The position numbers and the translations under genes were made by a program. A stretch of DNA of 64,000 nt, from positions 1 through 64,000 of the forward strand of contig DUZW01000009.1 in assembly GCA_013349295.1 (NCBI GenBank). The letters run 5' to 3'. The DNA is from Deltaproteobacteria bacterium (GTDB taxonomy: Bacteria; Desulfobacterota; Desulfobulbia; Desulfobulbales; Desulfurivibrionaceae). The notes beneath the pieces were generated by a model that did not search any database, had not been told where the DNA came from, and saw nothing but the letters and a program-made list of their open reading frames with translations. This document shows positions 26,992 through 35,731 of this stretch, in pieces. The stretch's first letter is position 1; every line of letters starts with the position of its first letter.

Positions 26992-27435
26992 TTACTTTTT
27001 TGCAGGCCCATCAGTTCTGCGCGCGTTCCACTCCTGCCAGATGAGCCTGCTCGACAACAGAAGCGCCCATCCGACAGCGAGATATATAACACTGACCACC
27101 AAGGGAGACACGGAGGAATTACGCAACAGGCGGCCGCCAAGCATCATACAGACAACCATCCCCCACATCCCCCAAGAGTATACCCCGCCAATACACATCC
27201 CGTCCGGGCGCGCCACGATCCGGGCGATATTCTTCCGGGCCGAGCGTCCAATAAGCCAAAAAGCCTTCAATGTGCCAAGCCCCAAGGCCAGCCCCAGAAA
27301 CATCCAAGACAAAGCCTTGCACAGGAGGTAGCCCCGCACCATCAGGTACAGGCCGATAAAACTCCACATCAGGGCGGCAATCAGGAGATTGGTCCGGATA
27401 GTCGCCCCCGGCTTCAAGCGTGCCAACCAGCTCAT
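26992..27435 (-). CDS. Small integral membrane protein of unknown function
   Basis: A 147-residue protein with four predicted TM helices (about residues 15-35, 40-60, 75-100 and 107-130) and a basic C-terminus ending RTDGPAKK. GGGAGG lies 7 bases before the ATG at 27435. A positively charged loop, RSARKNIARIVARPDG, lies between the second and third helices. No family is recognised. It is the gene before alr on the same strand. Confidence 0.65.
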   Translation of the reverse strand: MSWLARLKPGATIRTNLLIAALMWSFIGLYLMVRGYLLCKALSWMFLGLALGLGTLKAFWLIGRSARKNIARIVARPDGMCIGGVYSWGMWGMVVCMMLGGRLLRNSSVSPLVVSVIYLAVGWALLLSSRLIWQEWNARRTDGPAKK

Positions 27436-27488
27436 GCATTCCCCTCCCGAAGCTGCCTTGCCATAGCGAAGTCCATCCCACATGCAAA

Positions 27489-27524
27489 TAAATAGGCCTA
27501 CCCCCAATGGTGGGAATAGGCCTA
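27489..27524. other. Hairpin upstream of the small membrane protein gene
   Basis: TAGGCCTA and TAGGCCTA (each itself a palindrome) enclose an ACCCCC...TGGTGGG core, giving a strong stem-loop without a T-run. It lies between the ferredoxin gene and the next minus-strand gene and is a candidate terminator or processing site. Confidence 0.4.
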
Positions 27525-27546
27525 AACGCTTCACGGAATGTTCTGC

Positions 27547-27654
27547 AAGCCGTCAGTACAAAATAGCCTTACCATTGCACTGGCAAGGAACGGCATAAGA
27601 AGCCGGGACGGAATGTCTGAAAAAGCAAAGATTATTCCGCAACGGCTCCTAAAT
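27547..27654 (-). repeat. Dispersed palindromic repeat, copy B
   Basis: Read on the minus strand: TTTAGGAGCCGTTGCGGAAT, a 20-base centre, ATTCCGTCCCGGCTTCTTATG, then CCGTTCCTTGCC, AATGGTA and a TATTTTGTACTGACGGCTTG tail. Palindrome and tail align along the whole length with the copies at 27881 and 30957. It ends a few bases from the ferredoxin stop codon. Confidence 0.85.
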
Positions 27655-27660
27655 TTTACA

Positions 27661-27846
27661 TTACACCTCGGTGACGGTGAGGGCACCCTCGGGGCAAACC
27701 TCAACACAGGTCTCACAGCCCAGGCATTCGTCGGCATTCACAGCTTCGGCCTTGCCGTCAACCATCTCATACACCTGCGCGGGGCAAGCGTTTACGCACT
27801 CTGCATCACCGGCGCATTTATCCTTATCGATATCAATCTGCCACAT
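27661..27846 (-). CDS. Ferredoxin, 2[4Fe-4S] type with Asp at one ligand position
   Basis: A 61-residue electron carrier. Cluster 2 has the full motif C41-x2-C44-x2-C47-x3-C51-P. Cluster 1 reads C11-A-G-D14-A-E-C17-x3-C21-P: the second cysteine is replaced by Asp14. The same substitution in other ferredoxins gives an Asp-ligated [4Fe-4S] or an easily converted [3Fe-4S] cluster. GGAGGAAG precedes the ATG. It is flanked on both sides by copies of the dispersed palindromic repeat. Partner enzymes are not evident from position. Confidence 0.93.
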   Translation of the reverse strand: MWQIDIDKDKCAGDAECVNACPAQVYEMVDGKAEAVNADECLGCETCVEVCPEGALTVTEV

Positions 27847-27880
27847 AATACTTCCTCCATATAAGGTTTAAAAAAATTGA

Positions 27881-27986
27881 TAAGCCGTCGTTCAAAAATT
27901 AACGATACCATTGAAATTCCAAGAACGGCATAAGGCGCCGTAACGAAATAGTCACGGTAATAATTATTTCGTAACGACGCCTAAAC
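27881..27986 (-). repeat. Dispersed palindromic repeat, copy C
   Basis: On the minus strand: TTTAGGCGTCGTTACGAAAT, centre, ATTTCGTTACGGCGCCTTATG, CCGTTCTTGG, AATTTCAATGG and ACGACGGCTTA. Arm position 4 is C paired with G here, but A paired with T in the copy at 30957, a compensated change. It lies in the leader region of the ferredoxin gene. Confidence 0.88.
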
Positions 27987-28145
27987 AAGATCGAACTGCC
28001 ACAGATCGGGGCAGAATATCGAGCCCATTGCTTCCGGAAAAAGATATAAAATTTCCCTTTCCCTCTAATGCACCAACATTTTTTTGTCAATAAAAAAGAA
28101 TCCCCGGCGCAATGAGGGGCGCACAAGGGGAAAAGACGATTCAGG

Positions 28146-28174
28146 TTGACCAGTTTGCTCTGATCTTTTAGGAT
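28146..28174 (+). promoter_or_regulatory. Promoter candidate for the 120-residue hypothetical protein
   Basis: TTGACC (28146-28151), a 17-bp spacer and TAGGAT (28169-28174) face the gene starting at 28244. On the other strand TTGACA complements bases near 28085-28090 and may serve the ferredoxin gene. The rest of 27987-28243 shows no gene. Confidence 0.5.
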
Positions 28175-28243
28175 ACCAGCCGTTGTTTTTTTTGCAGGCA
28201 TGCACCTGTGTTCTTCTTAATCTGTCCGGAAAAGGCCCATGTT

Positions 28244-28606
28244 ATGAGCAGCAAACCAAAAATCAAAAAAAAGACCACGGTAAGCCCCGAACTCAGGGCC
28301 CAGAAAAATGAAGAGGCCATGGTTGCCGGCATTCTGGAAGGAAGTCCGGACGGAATCGGCGTAGCGATTATCCGGCTGGAATGCGGCTGCCGGAAAATGG
28401 CGGCCGTTGACTGCAAAGGGGAGGCGGCCAGCAAGGTGGTCATCTACCGGGACGATGCCGAGAGCATCTGCGACGCATGCAAAGAGGATAACGGCGCCTT
28501 CGCCAGGGTGGTGACCCAATTCATCCACTGGCAGGAACCGATCCCTGATGGCGCTACCAGAATGAAGATCGAAGCCAAGGTTCTCGGCAGCTACACCAGC
28601 CATTGA
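28244..28606 (+). CDS. Hypothetical protein with Cys-pair pattern
   Basis: A 120-residue cytoplasmic protein with a Lys-rich N-terminus (SSKPKIKKKTT). Cysteines occur as LECGCRK, VDCKG and SICDACKED, a spacing that could bind zinc or an Fe-S cluster. The ATG at 28244 has AAAGG about 10 bases upstream; a longer reading from 28208 has no ribosome site. No family is recognised. It stands alone between the ferredoxin and the convergent DUF3617 gene. Confidence 0.6.
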   Translation: MSSKPKIKKKTTVSPELRAQKNEEAMVAGILEGSPDGIGVAIIRLECGCRKMAAVDCKGEAASKVVIYRDDAESICDACKEDNGAFARVVTQFIHWQEPIPDGATRMKIEAKVLGSYTSH

Positions 28607-28676
28607 CCCGAAAGTCCTTGCCGCTTACCGGCTGAAGGTCGCCAGGCTCCCTCCCTTCCGCGATAGCAGCAGCGGA

Positions 28677-29168
28677 CTATTTTCCGCACACCCCAAGATA
28701 TTTCCCTTTGGTTTTCACGACCTGTTTTGTGGAGTGCCCCTGCCCCTGGGTTGTCATGGTCATTGTGCTGTCCATGACAACGCCGGTGTAGGTGGCTACC
28801 CCGTCCCCTGTCATCTTCATCTCTCCTTCCGTGCAAACGGTGCGCCATTTGACCGTATTCCCCCGGCGCTCGATTTTGGTTGTTTTGCACTTATTATCGG
28901 TTTTCTGATCGGAAGCCGGGAGCAAATCGTCCTTGCTGATACATTTCACCACCGTAGAGTGCATGGTATTCCCCCGGGTCGAAACCGATAACCCCGGCGG
29001 AAGCTTCACTCCCGGCGGCAAAGCGGGCATCTGCGGCACTCCCTCCATCTGCATCTCCGAAGTGAACTCCCACTTTCCTTCGCGGATATCATCCGCACCG
29101 GCTGCAGCCCCCGCCAGAATCAATACCGCCGATACGCCCAACGCTACTGCCCGCATTCTCTGCTTCAT
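28677..29168 (-). CDS. DUF3617-like secreted protein
   Basis: A 163-residue exported protein. A signal peptide (MRAVALGVSAVLILAGAAAG) is followed by the family-like pattern IREGKWEFTSEMQMEG and C-terminal beta-rich sequence with TVVKCISKDDL, NKCKT, TVCTEGEMKMTG and a final VCGK. Cysteines are probably paired in the periplasm. A purine-rich ribosome site directly precedes the ATG at 29168. The domain has no established function. It lies downstream of the cobyrinate-amidase homologue on the same strand. Confidence 0.72.
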   Translation of the reverse strand: MKQRMRAVALGVSAVLILAGAAAGADDIREGKWEFTSEMQMEGVPQMPALPPGVKLPPGLSVSTRGNTMHSTVVKCISKDDLLPASDQKTDNKCKTTKIERRGNTVKWRTVCTEGEMKMTGDGVATYTGVVMDSTMTMTTQGQGHSTKQVVKTKGKYLGVCGK

Positions 29169-29268
29169 CCACCCCCCTCCCATGTTATGACAAAAATTGC
29201 CCCACAGCCAAATCCAGTTCCAGCATGATGGCGATCAAAGCACTTGTCGACGCACGCCGGCAAAGGCC

Positions 29269-30681
29269 TCACCCCTTTGCCGCACGATACTCCCGCGCCT
29301 TGGCCACCAAAGCCGGCGCCCATGTAGTTGTGCCCAGCGCATGGATATGGGTGTAGAGCGCCAGCACATTTTTGAACACCAACCCATCCCTTTTCTCGCA
29401 AAATCCAACTCCACGCTCCATCCGCAGAGCCAGCTGAACGGCCTCTCCGCCCCACTCTTCCACCCGGCTGTAGCGAAATTCGTGCCCCTTGATCTCTGTC
29501 CCCGCAGGATAATAAGGATTTTCCCCCTCAGCCACCAGCACGGTATAACCATGGGCTTGGGGTTTTTGCATCAGCCCGAACCGCACCGGAAAAAGACCAA
29601 CCAGGGGGAAGGCCTCGTCACCAAGCACCATGCTTTCGCCAAGATAGATCAGGCCGCCACACTCCGCATAGATGGGCAGCCCTGCTTCGGCGGCTCTTTT
29701 AAGGGAGGCCCGGAAGGAAACATTACCGGAAAGCGCACGGGCACTGGTTTCAGGAAAGCCCCCGCCGATATAAAGGCCATCAAGTTCCGGCAGCTCCGTG
29801 GCGGCCAGGGCATTGATCTCAACCAGCTGGGCACCGCAGCGGATCAGCGCTTCCAGGTTTTCCGCATAATAGAACTGAAAAGCCGCATCCTTGAGGATGC
29901 CGATCCGCACCGGCTCTTCTACCTCCCTCGCTTCCGGGCGCTGAGTTTCCGGTTCGCCGGCGCAGAGGGCCATCATCTTTTCTATCCCGGCAAGATCAAG
30001 ATAGCGCGTCGCCTTCCCGGCCAGTCCCTGCACTGCCGCATCGGCTCCCGCATGCTCCGGGCAGGGGGTTATCCCCAGATGCCGCTGCGGAAAAGCGTCT
30101 TCCTTGGAGCGGGGGATGGCGCCAAGCACCGGGATCCCCGTATAATGTTCCACGGCCTCCCGGACAAGGGCCTCGTGCCGGGATGTCCCCACCCGGTTTA
30201 AAATCACCCCGCCGATCTTCACCTCCGGATCAAACCGCTGGCAGCCCAAAACCATGGCCGCCATGGTCCGGGTGGTCTTGGTACAATCAACCACCAGCAA
30301 CACCGGCAACCCCAGGGTTTTGGCCAGCTCGGCCGTGCTGAAGGTTCCTTCTGCATCTACCCCGTCATAGAGACCACGATTACCTTCAATGATAACCAGC
30401 TCCCGCCGGCGCACATGGGTCCGAAAAGAATGGGCAAGCGCTTCAGGTGGCATGAGATAGGGATCAAGATTGTAACAGGGAAACCCGGCGGCCAGGGACA
30501 ACCAGCCTGCGTCAATATAGTCCGGCCCCTTTTTAAAGGGCACCACCCGACGCCCCTGCCCGGCAAAGGCCGCAGCCAATCCCACCGCAACGACGCTTTT
30601 CCCTGAACCTCCTCCCAACCCGGCAATCACCAGTCCTTTTACGGAACATTCTTCCTCTGCGGCCAAGCCCTTCCCTCCCAT
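29269..30681 (-). CDS. dsrN: Cobyrinate a,c-diamide synthase homologue, probable DsrN (sirohaem amidase)
   Basis: A 470-residue ATP-dependent amidotransferase. The N-terminal P-loop domain has GLGGGSGKSVVAVGLA and GPDYIDAGWL. The C-terminal class I glutaminase-like domain (from about 250) has YIGGGFPE, the nucleophile Cys in IYAECGGLIYLGE and a final His region GHEFRYSRVE. Homologues are CbiA/CobB of cobalamin synthesis and DsrN, which is thought to amidate sirohaem to sirohaem amide for DsrAB. DsrABD lie 3.5 kb away and no other cobalamin gene is in view, so DsrN is favoured. The ATG at 30681 gives the usual N-terminus. Confidence 0.8.
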   Translation of the reverse strand: MGGKGLAAEEECSVKGLVIAGLGGGSGKSVVAVGLAAAFAGQGRRVVPFKKGPDYIDAGWLSLAAGFPCYNLDPYLMPPEALAHSFRTHVRRRELVIIEGNRGLYDGVDAEGTFSTAELAKTLGLPVLLVVDCTKTTRTMAAMVLGCQRFDPEVKIGGVILNRVGTSRHEALVREAVEHYTGIPVLGAIPRSKEDAFPQRHLGITPCPEHAGADAAVQGLAGKATRYLDLAGIEKMMALCAGEPETQRPEAREVEEPVRIGILKDAAFQFYYAENLEALIRCGAQLVEINALAATELPELDGLYIGGGFPETSARALSGNVSFRASLKRAAEAGLPIYAECGGLIYLGESMVLGDEAFPLVGLFPVRFGLMQKPQAHGYTVLVAEGENPYYPAGTEIKGHEFRYSRVEEWGGEAVQLALRMERGVGFCEKRDGLVFKNVLALYTHIHALGTTTWAPALVAKAREYRAAKG

Positions 30682-30956
30682 AGTTATCTTCTCCCGTGAA
30701 TCACCATTCACGGTCATCCCGCGCACAGAAAACCACCTACCATACCCGGTGTCAAGCGGTTGCGAGAGCAGCACTGCGGCGAAAGCCGACATCGGCAAAG
30801 ATTTTGACGAAGTTTTCGCCATATGGTACTTTGCCCCACTTGCACACCGGCGCCGCCATGCTTATATATATTCCACTTTGAGACTTTGGCCGGTGCTTTT
30901 CGCACCAGGACTTTTTCTAAAACACTATCTGCTTGTTCTCGAGATTAAGAAACGGA

Positions 30957-31060
30957 TTTAGGAGCGGTTACCGAATAATCATTTTTTACCCATTCCGTTA
31001 CAGCTCCTTATGCCGTTTTTGCTATTTAAATGGCCTGCTTATTTTGTTACAACGGCTTAC
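30957..31060 (+). repeat. Dispersed palindromic repeat, copy D
   Basis: TTTAGGAGCGGTTACCGAAT, centre, ATTCCGTTACAGCTCCTTATG, CCGTTTTTGC, ATTTAAATGGCC, then TTATTTTGTTACAACGGCTTA. It ends about 37 bp before the TPR gene start and is probably transcribed in its leader. The remaining gap 30682-30956 contains a TATATAA-type AT box on the minus strand near 30865-30870, which may serve dsrN, and nothing else. Confidence 0.88.
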
Positions 31061-31096
31061 GATTTTCAACCATTTTGAAGAATGAGGACGCCCCCT

Positions 31097-31720
31097 ATGT
31101 CTGCCCAACAAGAAGATCTGCCTAAGATCATTGAAGAACTTGAACAAAAATGCATTGAACTTCCGGACAATATCGTGGCCCACCACCATCTGGCCTTGGT
31201 TTACCGCAAGGCCGGAAGGACAAACGACGCCATGCGATCGCTCGAAAGATGCCTGAAAATAGACCCCCATGCCGTTGAGGCCCTCATCAATATCGGGGCC
31301 ATGCACTTTGAACAGGGCGAACTTGACAAGGCCCTGGCCGCAAACCAGGCGGCAGTGCAGGTCAATCCGGCATTGGCCCAGCCCCACAACAATATCGGCC
31401 TTATCTGGCAACAAAAGGGGGAAAGCGACAAAGCCATTGCCGCTTACACCTTGGCCACGCAGAATGACCCGAAAATGCACATGGCCTGGATCAACTTGGC
31501 CTCGGCCCAGGTTATGGCCGGCAATTTCGAACTTGCGGTCAATGCTGCCAAGGAAGCGGTAAAGCTTGAGCCGGACTTCCCCATGGCCCACAACAACCTC
31601 GCGGTGGCCCTTTATTACAATAAGGATTTTCAGGCGGCCAAAAAATCGCTGGCTAAGGCAAAGGAGCTCGGCTATGCGGTCGACCAGCGCCTTGTCGAGG
31701 CCATTGAGAACGAGCTGTAA
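31097..31720 (+). CDS. Tetratricopeptide-repeat protein
   Basis: A 207-residue protein of about five TPR units, the best being residues 37-70 (HHLALVYRKAGRTNDAMRSL), 71-104, 105-138 (PHNNIGLIWQQKGESDKAIA) and 173-205. There is no signal peptide or TM helix, so it is cytoplasmic. The ATG at 31097 is preferred to 31082 because AGGA lies upstream. It is the first of three tightly packed genes (gap 2 bp, then 8-bp overlap) that probably form a complex. No catalytic part is seen. Confidence 0.85.
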   Translation: MSAQQEDLPKIIEELEQKCIELPDNIVAHHHLALVYRKAGRTNDAMRSLERCLKIDPHAVEALINIGAMHFEQGELDKALAANQAAVQVNPALAQPHNNIGLIWQQKGESDKAIAAYTLATQNDPKMHMAWINLASAQVMAGNFELAVNAAKEAVKLEPDFPMAHNNLAVALYYNKDFQAAKKSLAKAKELGYAVDQRLVEAIENEL

Positions 31721-31722
31721 TC

Positions 31723-32871
31723 ATGGCCAAAGACGCACAGATAAAGGTCAGCCCCTGGTGCCCATTCTGCGGCCAGGATGTGGGTCGCCCTCGGGAACCG
31801 GTACAGCGAAAGCTGGACGAATTCACCATGGGCGAATGCCAGTGCGGCGCGACATATACCTGCGATCCCACCGGCTTTAATGTAGGAGCGGCCATGGTCG
31901 AGGCCATAGTCCATGCCTGCGACGACAACTGGGATCTGGCTTGGGAACTGCTTCCGGATGAGGATTACCTGACGGGCCGGATTGACAATTACGACGAGCA
32001 GACCCATCAGGTTTACGAAACCAAGAATGTCGACGGCCGCAAGGTGGCCGGCGTCCTCTATTTTGTCCGACTTAACCGGGAACTGGCCGCGCTGGCCAAA
32101 CGTCTGCATACGGACAAGAATGCCAAGGACAGCACCCTGCTTGAGGAAGATCCGGCAAATGACCTCCCGGCAATGGAATCGGCCCGCGATCCCAAACGCA
32201 AAAAGAAACGGGCGGACAAAACCACCGTCACCCAAATGGCGAAGACTCAAGACATCGATGGCTTGGTTGACCTTGCCTTCGACGATCTCAAGACCCTGCG
32301 CTTCATCCAACGTCTGCTCTATGATCCTGACGAGAGTAACCGCTGGCAATACGCCCATGTCCTGGGCCAGGTCTGCCGGCGCCTCTCCACCCGAAAACCC
32401 GGAGCGGTGAGCGATCTGCTGCACCGGCTGTTCGAGGCATGTTCCGATTCCGCAGCAGCTCACTGGGGCCTGCTGGAGTCCATCGGTTCAATCATTGCGG
32501 CACGGGCCGACATTTATGGTGGTTTTGCCAGGCACCTTCTCATGCACCGTGGAGTACCAACCACCAGGGTTCAGGTATTGTGGGCCCTGGGAACCATCGC
32601 GGAAAAACGTCCCGACATTGTCCGTGCCACCCCGTTTTACAGCCTGTTTCCCTTTGTCACCCACTCCGAACCAATCACCAGGGGCCACGCAGTCCGGCTT
32701 CTAGGACGGATTGCCGCAACCGAGGTGGAAAGCGAGATTGAAAAACTGACTGGCGACGAAGCCGAATTAACCATTTACGAGCAGGGGCAACCCGTGCGCA
32801 CCACCGTGGCAGAACTTGCCAGAGAAGCACTTGCCCATCTGCACAGATCAAAAGAGCCAAAAAATGACTGA
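31723..32871 (+). CDS. Zinc-ribbon plus HEAT-repeat protein
   Basis: A 382-residue cytoplasmic protein. Residues 10-45 form a zinc-ribbon-like knuckle (SPWCPFCGQDV ... GECQCGATYTC). Residues about 180-380 are helical repeats of HEAT type (LLYDPDESNRWQYAHVLGQV, LLESIGSIIA, VQVLWALGTIAEKRPDIV, AVRLLGRIA). A basic stretch, DPKRKKKRADK, joins the parts. Similar architecture is known to me from sulfate reducers, without a function. It sits between two TPR genes in one operon. Confidence 0.75.
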   Translation: MAKDAQIKVSPWCPFCGQDVGRPREPVQRKLDEFTMGECQCGATYTCDPTGFNVGAAMVEAIVHACDDNWDLAWELLPDEDYLTGRIDNYDEQTHQVYETKNVDGRKVAGVLYFVRLNRELAALAKRLHTDKNAKDSTLLEEDPANDLPAMESARDPKRKKKRADKTTVTQMAKTQDIDGLVDLAFDDLKTLRFIQRLLYDPDESNRWQYAHVLGQVCRRLSTRKPGAVSDLLHRLFEACSDSAAAHWGLLESIGSIIAARADIYGGFARHLLMHRGVPTTRVQVLWALGTIAEKRPDIVRATPFYSLFPFVTHSEPITRGHAVRLLGRIAATEVESEIEKLTGDEAELTIYEQGQPVRTTVAELAREALAHLHRSKEPKND

Positions 32872-33430
32872 ACAGCAAAAACAGGAACCAAAGGAAGAAA
32901 AAAGCCAAGCCCAACTTGACTACGAGGCAGGTCAGGAATTCCTCAAAAACCTCGAACCGGCTCAAGCCGCAAATGCCTTTCACAACGCGCTCATTGCTTT
33001 TGAGCTCGAAGGCAACGAAAACGGTATTGCCAATGCGGCGGATAAACTGGGCGATATTTGCGCGAAACGTGGCGATGTGGCGATGGCCCTGAGCCATTAT
33101 GACCGGGCCTATGCCATTTGCCAGAAGCAGTCAGACCGCTTCAGCCTTTTCTCCATCGAAAAGAAAAAAGCCAAACTGATGTACGATGCCAAGGACTATG
33201 ACCAGGCCATCCGACTGTATGGCGAAGTCCTTGATGAATACAGCGCCCTGCGAAATCCCCAGGGATCGGTGGATACGCTGGAGATTCTGGCGGAGATCTA
33301 TCTGGCAAAGGGGGAAAAAGACAAGGCAGCGGATTCATACAGAACGGTGGCCGCGATACACAAGAGCTTCAAACACAGCCGGCATGCGGAAAAATACCTG
33401 GAAAAAGCGGCGGAGATCGAAAAAGGATAA
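32864..33430 (+). CDS. Tetratricopeptide-repeat protein
   Basis: A 188-residue protein with three to four TPR-like units (about residues 20-55, 57-90, 97-130 and 137-175; for example AADKLGDICAKRGDVAMALS and DTLEILAEIYLAKGEKDKA). The N-terminus is rich in Gln, Lys and Glu. The ATG at 32864 overlaps the stop of the HEAT gene by 8 bp; a longer upstream reading is unlikely. It ends the three-gene operon and converges on the YkgJ-like gene. Confidence 0.82.
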   Translation: MTEQQKQEPKEEKSQAQLDYEAGQEFLKNLEPAQAANAFHNALIAFELEGNENGIANAADKLGDICAKRGDVAMALSHYDRAYAICQKQSDRFSLFSIEKKKAKLMYDAKDYDQAIRLYGEVLDEYSALRNPQGSVDTLEILAEIYLAKGEKDKAADSYRTVAAIHKSFKHSRHAEKYLEKAAEIEKG

Positions 33431-33468
33431 ATAAAGGGTCGTGGGCAGATTGTCCCACCTGAAATATC

Positions 33469-34053
33469 CTATTTCTCCTTTGCAGCAATTGTTTCTTCAG
33501 TAACATCGCACGACAGCGACTGATCAAGAATCACCGCTGCGATGGGCCAGCGCCTTACACCTTTTTCCTCGCCCGCCAACTGGACGGAAAGGTCGTGGAG
33601 TATTCGCTGCAGAGCGACAAGATTGATCGTCGGGTAGGATTCTCCCGGCTCAAATCCGGAAAGGCCGCAGACATGCCCCTTGCCGTCAATCACTGTGGGA
33701 ACCCCGTAAGTCCGGCAATTTACCGGGCGCGCTTCATAACAAAGACAAAGTCCTTGGTCATCAAGAAGCGGACACCTGATCCGAGCTACGGCCGGATCAA
33801 GATGCGCAGCCATGATATGCTCCCATGCCTGCATGGCTTGGTGCGCCGCCGCTGCTATCTGTTCCCGCATTGGGGCAGCAAGCTTGCGAAAATGAGCTTG
33901 AAGATTGACCGCCTCAACAAGTGATACATCAAAAACTGCGTGGCAGCAGTCCGCGCATCCTTTTTCGCAGGTGATCGCATCGGGGTGCACCTCGCGCACA
34001 GCCTTAAATGCCTGATCAATGGCGGCAAAAAGCTTATCCAACTCGTCATGCAT
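33469..34053 (-). CDS. YkgJ-family zinc/iron-cluster-binding protein
   Basis: A 194-residue cytoplasmic protein. The cysteine pattern CEKGCADCC (near residue 30), IRCPLLDDQGLCLCYEARPVNCRTYG and HVCGLSG is that of the YkgJ/CxxCxxCC family, predicted to bind zinc or an Fe-S cluster. The ATG at 34053 has a GAG-type ribosome site; an ATG four codons earlier is an alternative. It is downstream of dsrD on the same strand, beyond a terminator. Function unknown. Confidence 0.85.
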   Translation of the reverse strand: MHDELDKLFAAIDQAFKAVREVHPDAITCEKGCADCCHAVFDVSLVEAVNLQAHFRKLAAPMREQIAAAAHQAMQAWEHIMAAHLDPAVARIRCPLLDDQGLCLCYEARPVNCRTYGVPTVIDGKGHVCGLSGFEPGESYPTINLVALQRILHDLSVQLAGEEKGVRRWPIAAVILDQSLSCDVTEETIAAKEK

Positions 34054-34139
34054 GTCCGATCTCATTTGCCAAAAAACTGACAGGAGCACTTAATCCCGTC
34101 AGGAAACACCTGCCTTTCCCTGCTGGGCGCATCACAAAA

Positions 34140-34169
34140 AAAAATGCAGAGGAAGCCCTCTGCATTTTT
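34140..34169. terminator. Terminator after dsrD
   Basis: A perfect 13-bp stem (AAAAATGCAGAGG / CCTCTGCATTTTT) with a 4-base loop and T-tracts for both directions. It closes the dsrABD transcript 25 bp after the dsrD stop. Confidence 0.9.
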
Positions 34170-34193
34170 CATATTCACGCTGAAAAACCAATA

Positions 34194-34427
34194 CTAACGA
34201 TGTTCTTCGTCCTTAGCCCGACCTTTTGCAGCATACATGGTAGTGCTGCCGCTGGACCAAAAATCCATTTTGCCTTCTTTTACCAGATCATTGGCCGCAT
34301 TCTTCACTTCACGGGGCTTGGCGTCGGGATCACAGGCATAAAAATCCTTAACATAGAGCTGGGGCTTGGGAGCATTCAGCGCTTTCTCAAGGATGGCTGC
34401 CTTCAACTCGTCTTTGCTTAATGCCAT
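34194..34427 (-). CDS. dsrD: DsrD, dissimilatory sulfite reductase accessory protein
   Basis: A 77-residue winged-helix protein found in sulfate reducers directly after dsrB and reported to stimulate sulfite reduction by DsrAB. The sequence MALSKDELKAAILEKA, PREVKNAANDLVKEGKMDFW and SGSTTMY matches the family along its length. AAGGAG precedes the ATG at 34427; a longer reading adds unlike residues. It is 110 bp after dsrB and is followed by a strong terminator. Confidence 0.95.
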   Translation of the reverse strand: MALSKDELKAAILEKALNAPKPQLYVKDFYACDPDAKPREVKNAANDLVKEGKMDFWSSGSTTMYAAKGRAKDEEHR

Positions 34428-34537
34428 GGTACTTACTCCTTTCGATAAGGGTTTTAGCAAGCACATCAACAATCAACAGAACAAGGTCAGCAGCTCATTT
34501 AAACTGCTGACCCTGCTTCTAATGAAGACCGTTCACA

Positions 34538-35668
34538 TTACTTGATATGGCTGGTGAACTTGAACTGTGTAGAAGTTCTCCAGGTATCATACGCCAAGCG
34601 GTAGTCGTCAACGGATTTGATGGTGAACGGGATACCGGTCTTTTCGAAGAATTTCTCCCAGCCGATCCTTGCAGCCCACTCGCCAACACGCTCGTACTTA
34701 CGAGCATCCTTGGCATAGGTCTCAAGGATATTCTTCACTGCGGCAACGGTTTCCGGCCAGCGCGGCGGGGTGTTGGGCAGGAAGGGGATAACCAATTTAG
34801 AGAACATCGGCATGGACCGGGAGTTGGAAACCTTGCCGCCAACCAAAATAGCGATACCATCACCTTCCGGATCAGCCAAAGGCATGGCCGGACACATGGT
34901 GTAGCAGTTACCGCAGTACATGCAGCGATCAGCGTTTACCTTTACAGATTTAACATCTTCACCCGCGCTGTTCTTCGCTGTAGCAGGCTTAACCGCGCCC
35001 AGAGGACATGCGGAGATGGCCAGGGGAAGCTCACAGAGACCGGTAATCGCATCGTGGTCGATCATCGGCGGTTTACGATGTACGCCGAGGATGGCGATAT
35101 CGGAAGCATGTACCGCACCGCACATGTTCAAGCAACATGCCAGAGCTACACGAACCTGCGCAGGCAGCTTGTGAGTGATGAAGTAATCAAACAACTCGTC
35201 CATAACGGCCTTGACCACGCCGGAAGCGTCGGTAGCCGGGGTGTGGCAGTGAATCCAGCCTTGGGTATGCACGCAGTTACTTACAGATGCACCGGTGCCG
35301 CCAACGGGGAACTTATTGCCGCGGCTCTTCAGTTCATCAAGCAGAGGCTGAACCTTGGCTTTTGAATCGACCATGAACTCAACGTTGTTCCGAGTGGTCC
35401 AACGAACATAGCCATCACAATGCGCATCGGCTATGTCGCAGATCTCACGGATCAATTCGATACTGATGAGACGTGCAGCACCAACACGAACGGTGTAACA
35501 CTCGTCTCCGCTTTCGCCTTTGTGCATCAAAACGCCGGGCTGAATGATCTCGTGATAGAGCCATTTGCCATAGTTCTTTTTAACAACCGGCGGAAAAAAC
35601 TGCTCGTAATGTGGCGGACCGATGTCTGTGATTCTGTCGGCCATCGGATTCGCTGGATCGTAACCCAT
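34538..35668 (-). CDS. dsrB: Dissimilatory sulfite reductase, beta subunit
   Basis: A 376-residue subunit of the cytoplasmic sulfite reductase. The sirohaem/[4Fe-4S] ligands are in [17 protein letters not shown] and [14 protein letters not shown]. The ferredoxin domain has [19 protein letters not shown] precedes the ATG. Length is normal. It lies 63 bp after dsrA and before dsrD in one transcript. Confidence 0.98.
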   Translation of the reverse strand: MGYDPANPMADRITDIGPPHYEQFFPPVVKKNYGKWLYHEIIQPGVLMHKGESGDECYTVRVGAARLISIELIREICDIADAHCDGYVRWTTRNNVEFMVDSKAKVQPLLDELKSRGNKFPVGGTGASVSNCVHTQGWIHCHTPATDASGVVKAVMDELFDYFITHKLPAQVRVALACCLNMCGAVHASDIAILGVHRKPPMIDHDAITGLCELPLAISACPLGAVKPATAKNSAGEDVKSVKVNADRCMYCGNCYTMCPAMPLADPEGDGIAILVGGKVSNSRSMPMFSKLVIPFLPNTPPRWPETVAAVKNILETYAKDARKYERVGEWAARIGWEKFFEKTGIPFTIKSVDDYRLAYDTWRTSTQFKFTSHIK

Positions 35669-35731
35669 GATAATTCCTCCTTATATCGTAAAATCAGATA
35701 AGTTCAATTGTATCAGCAACAACCAGGCACA

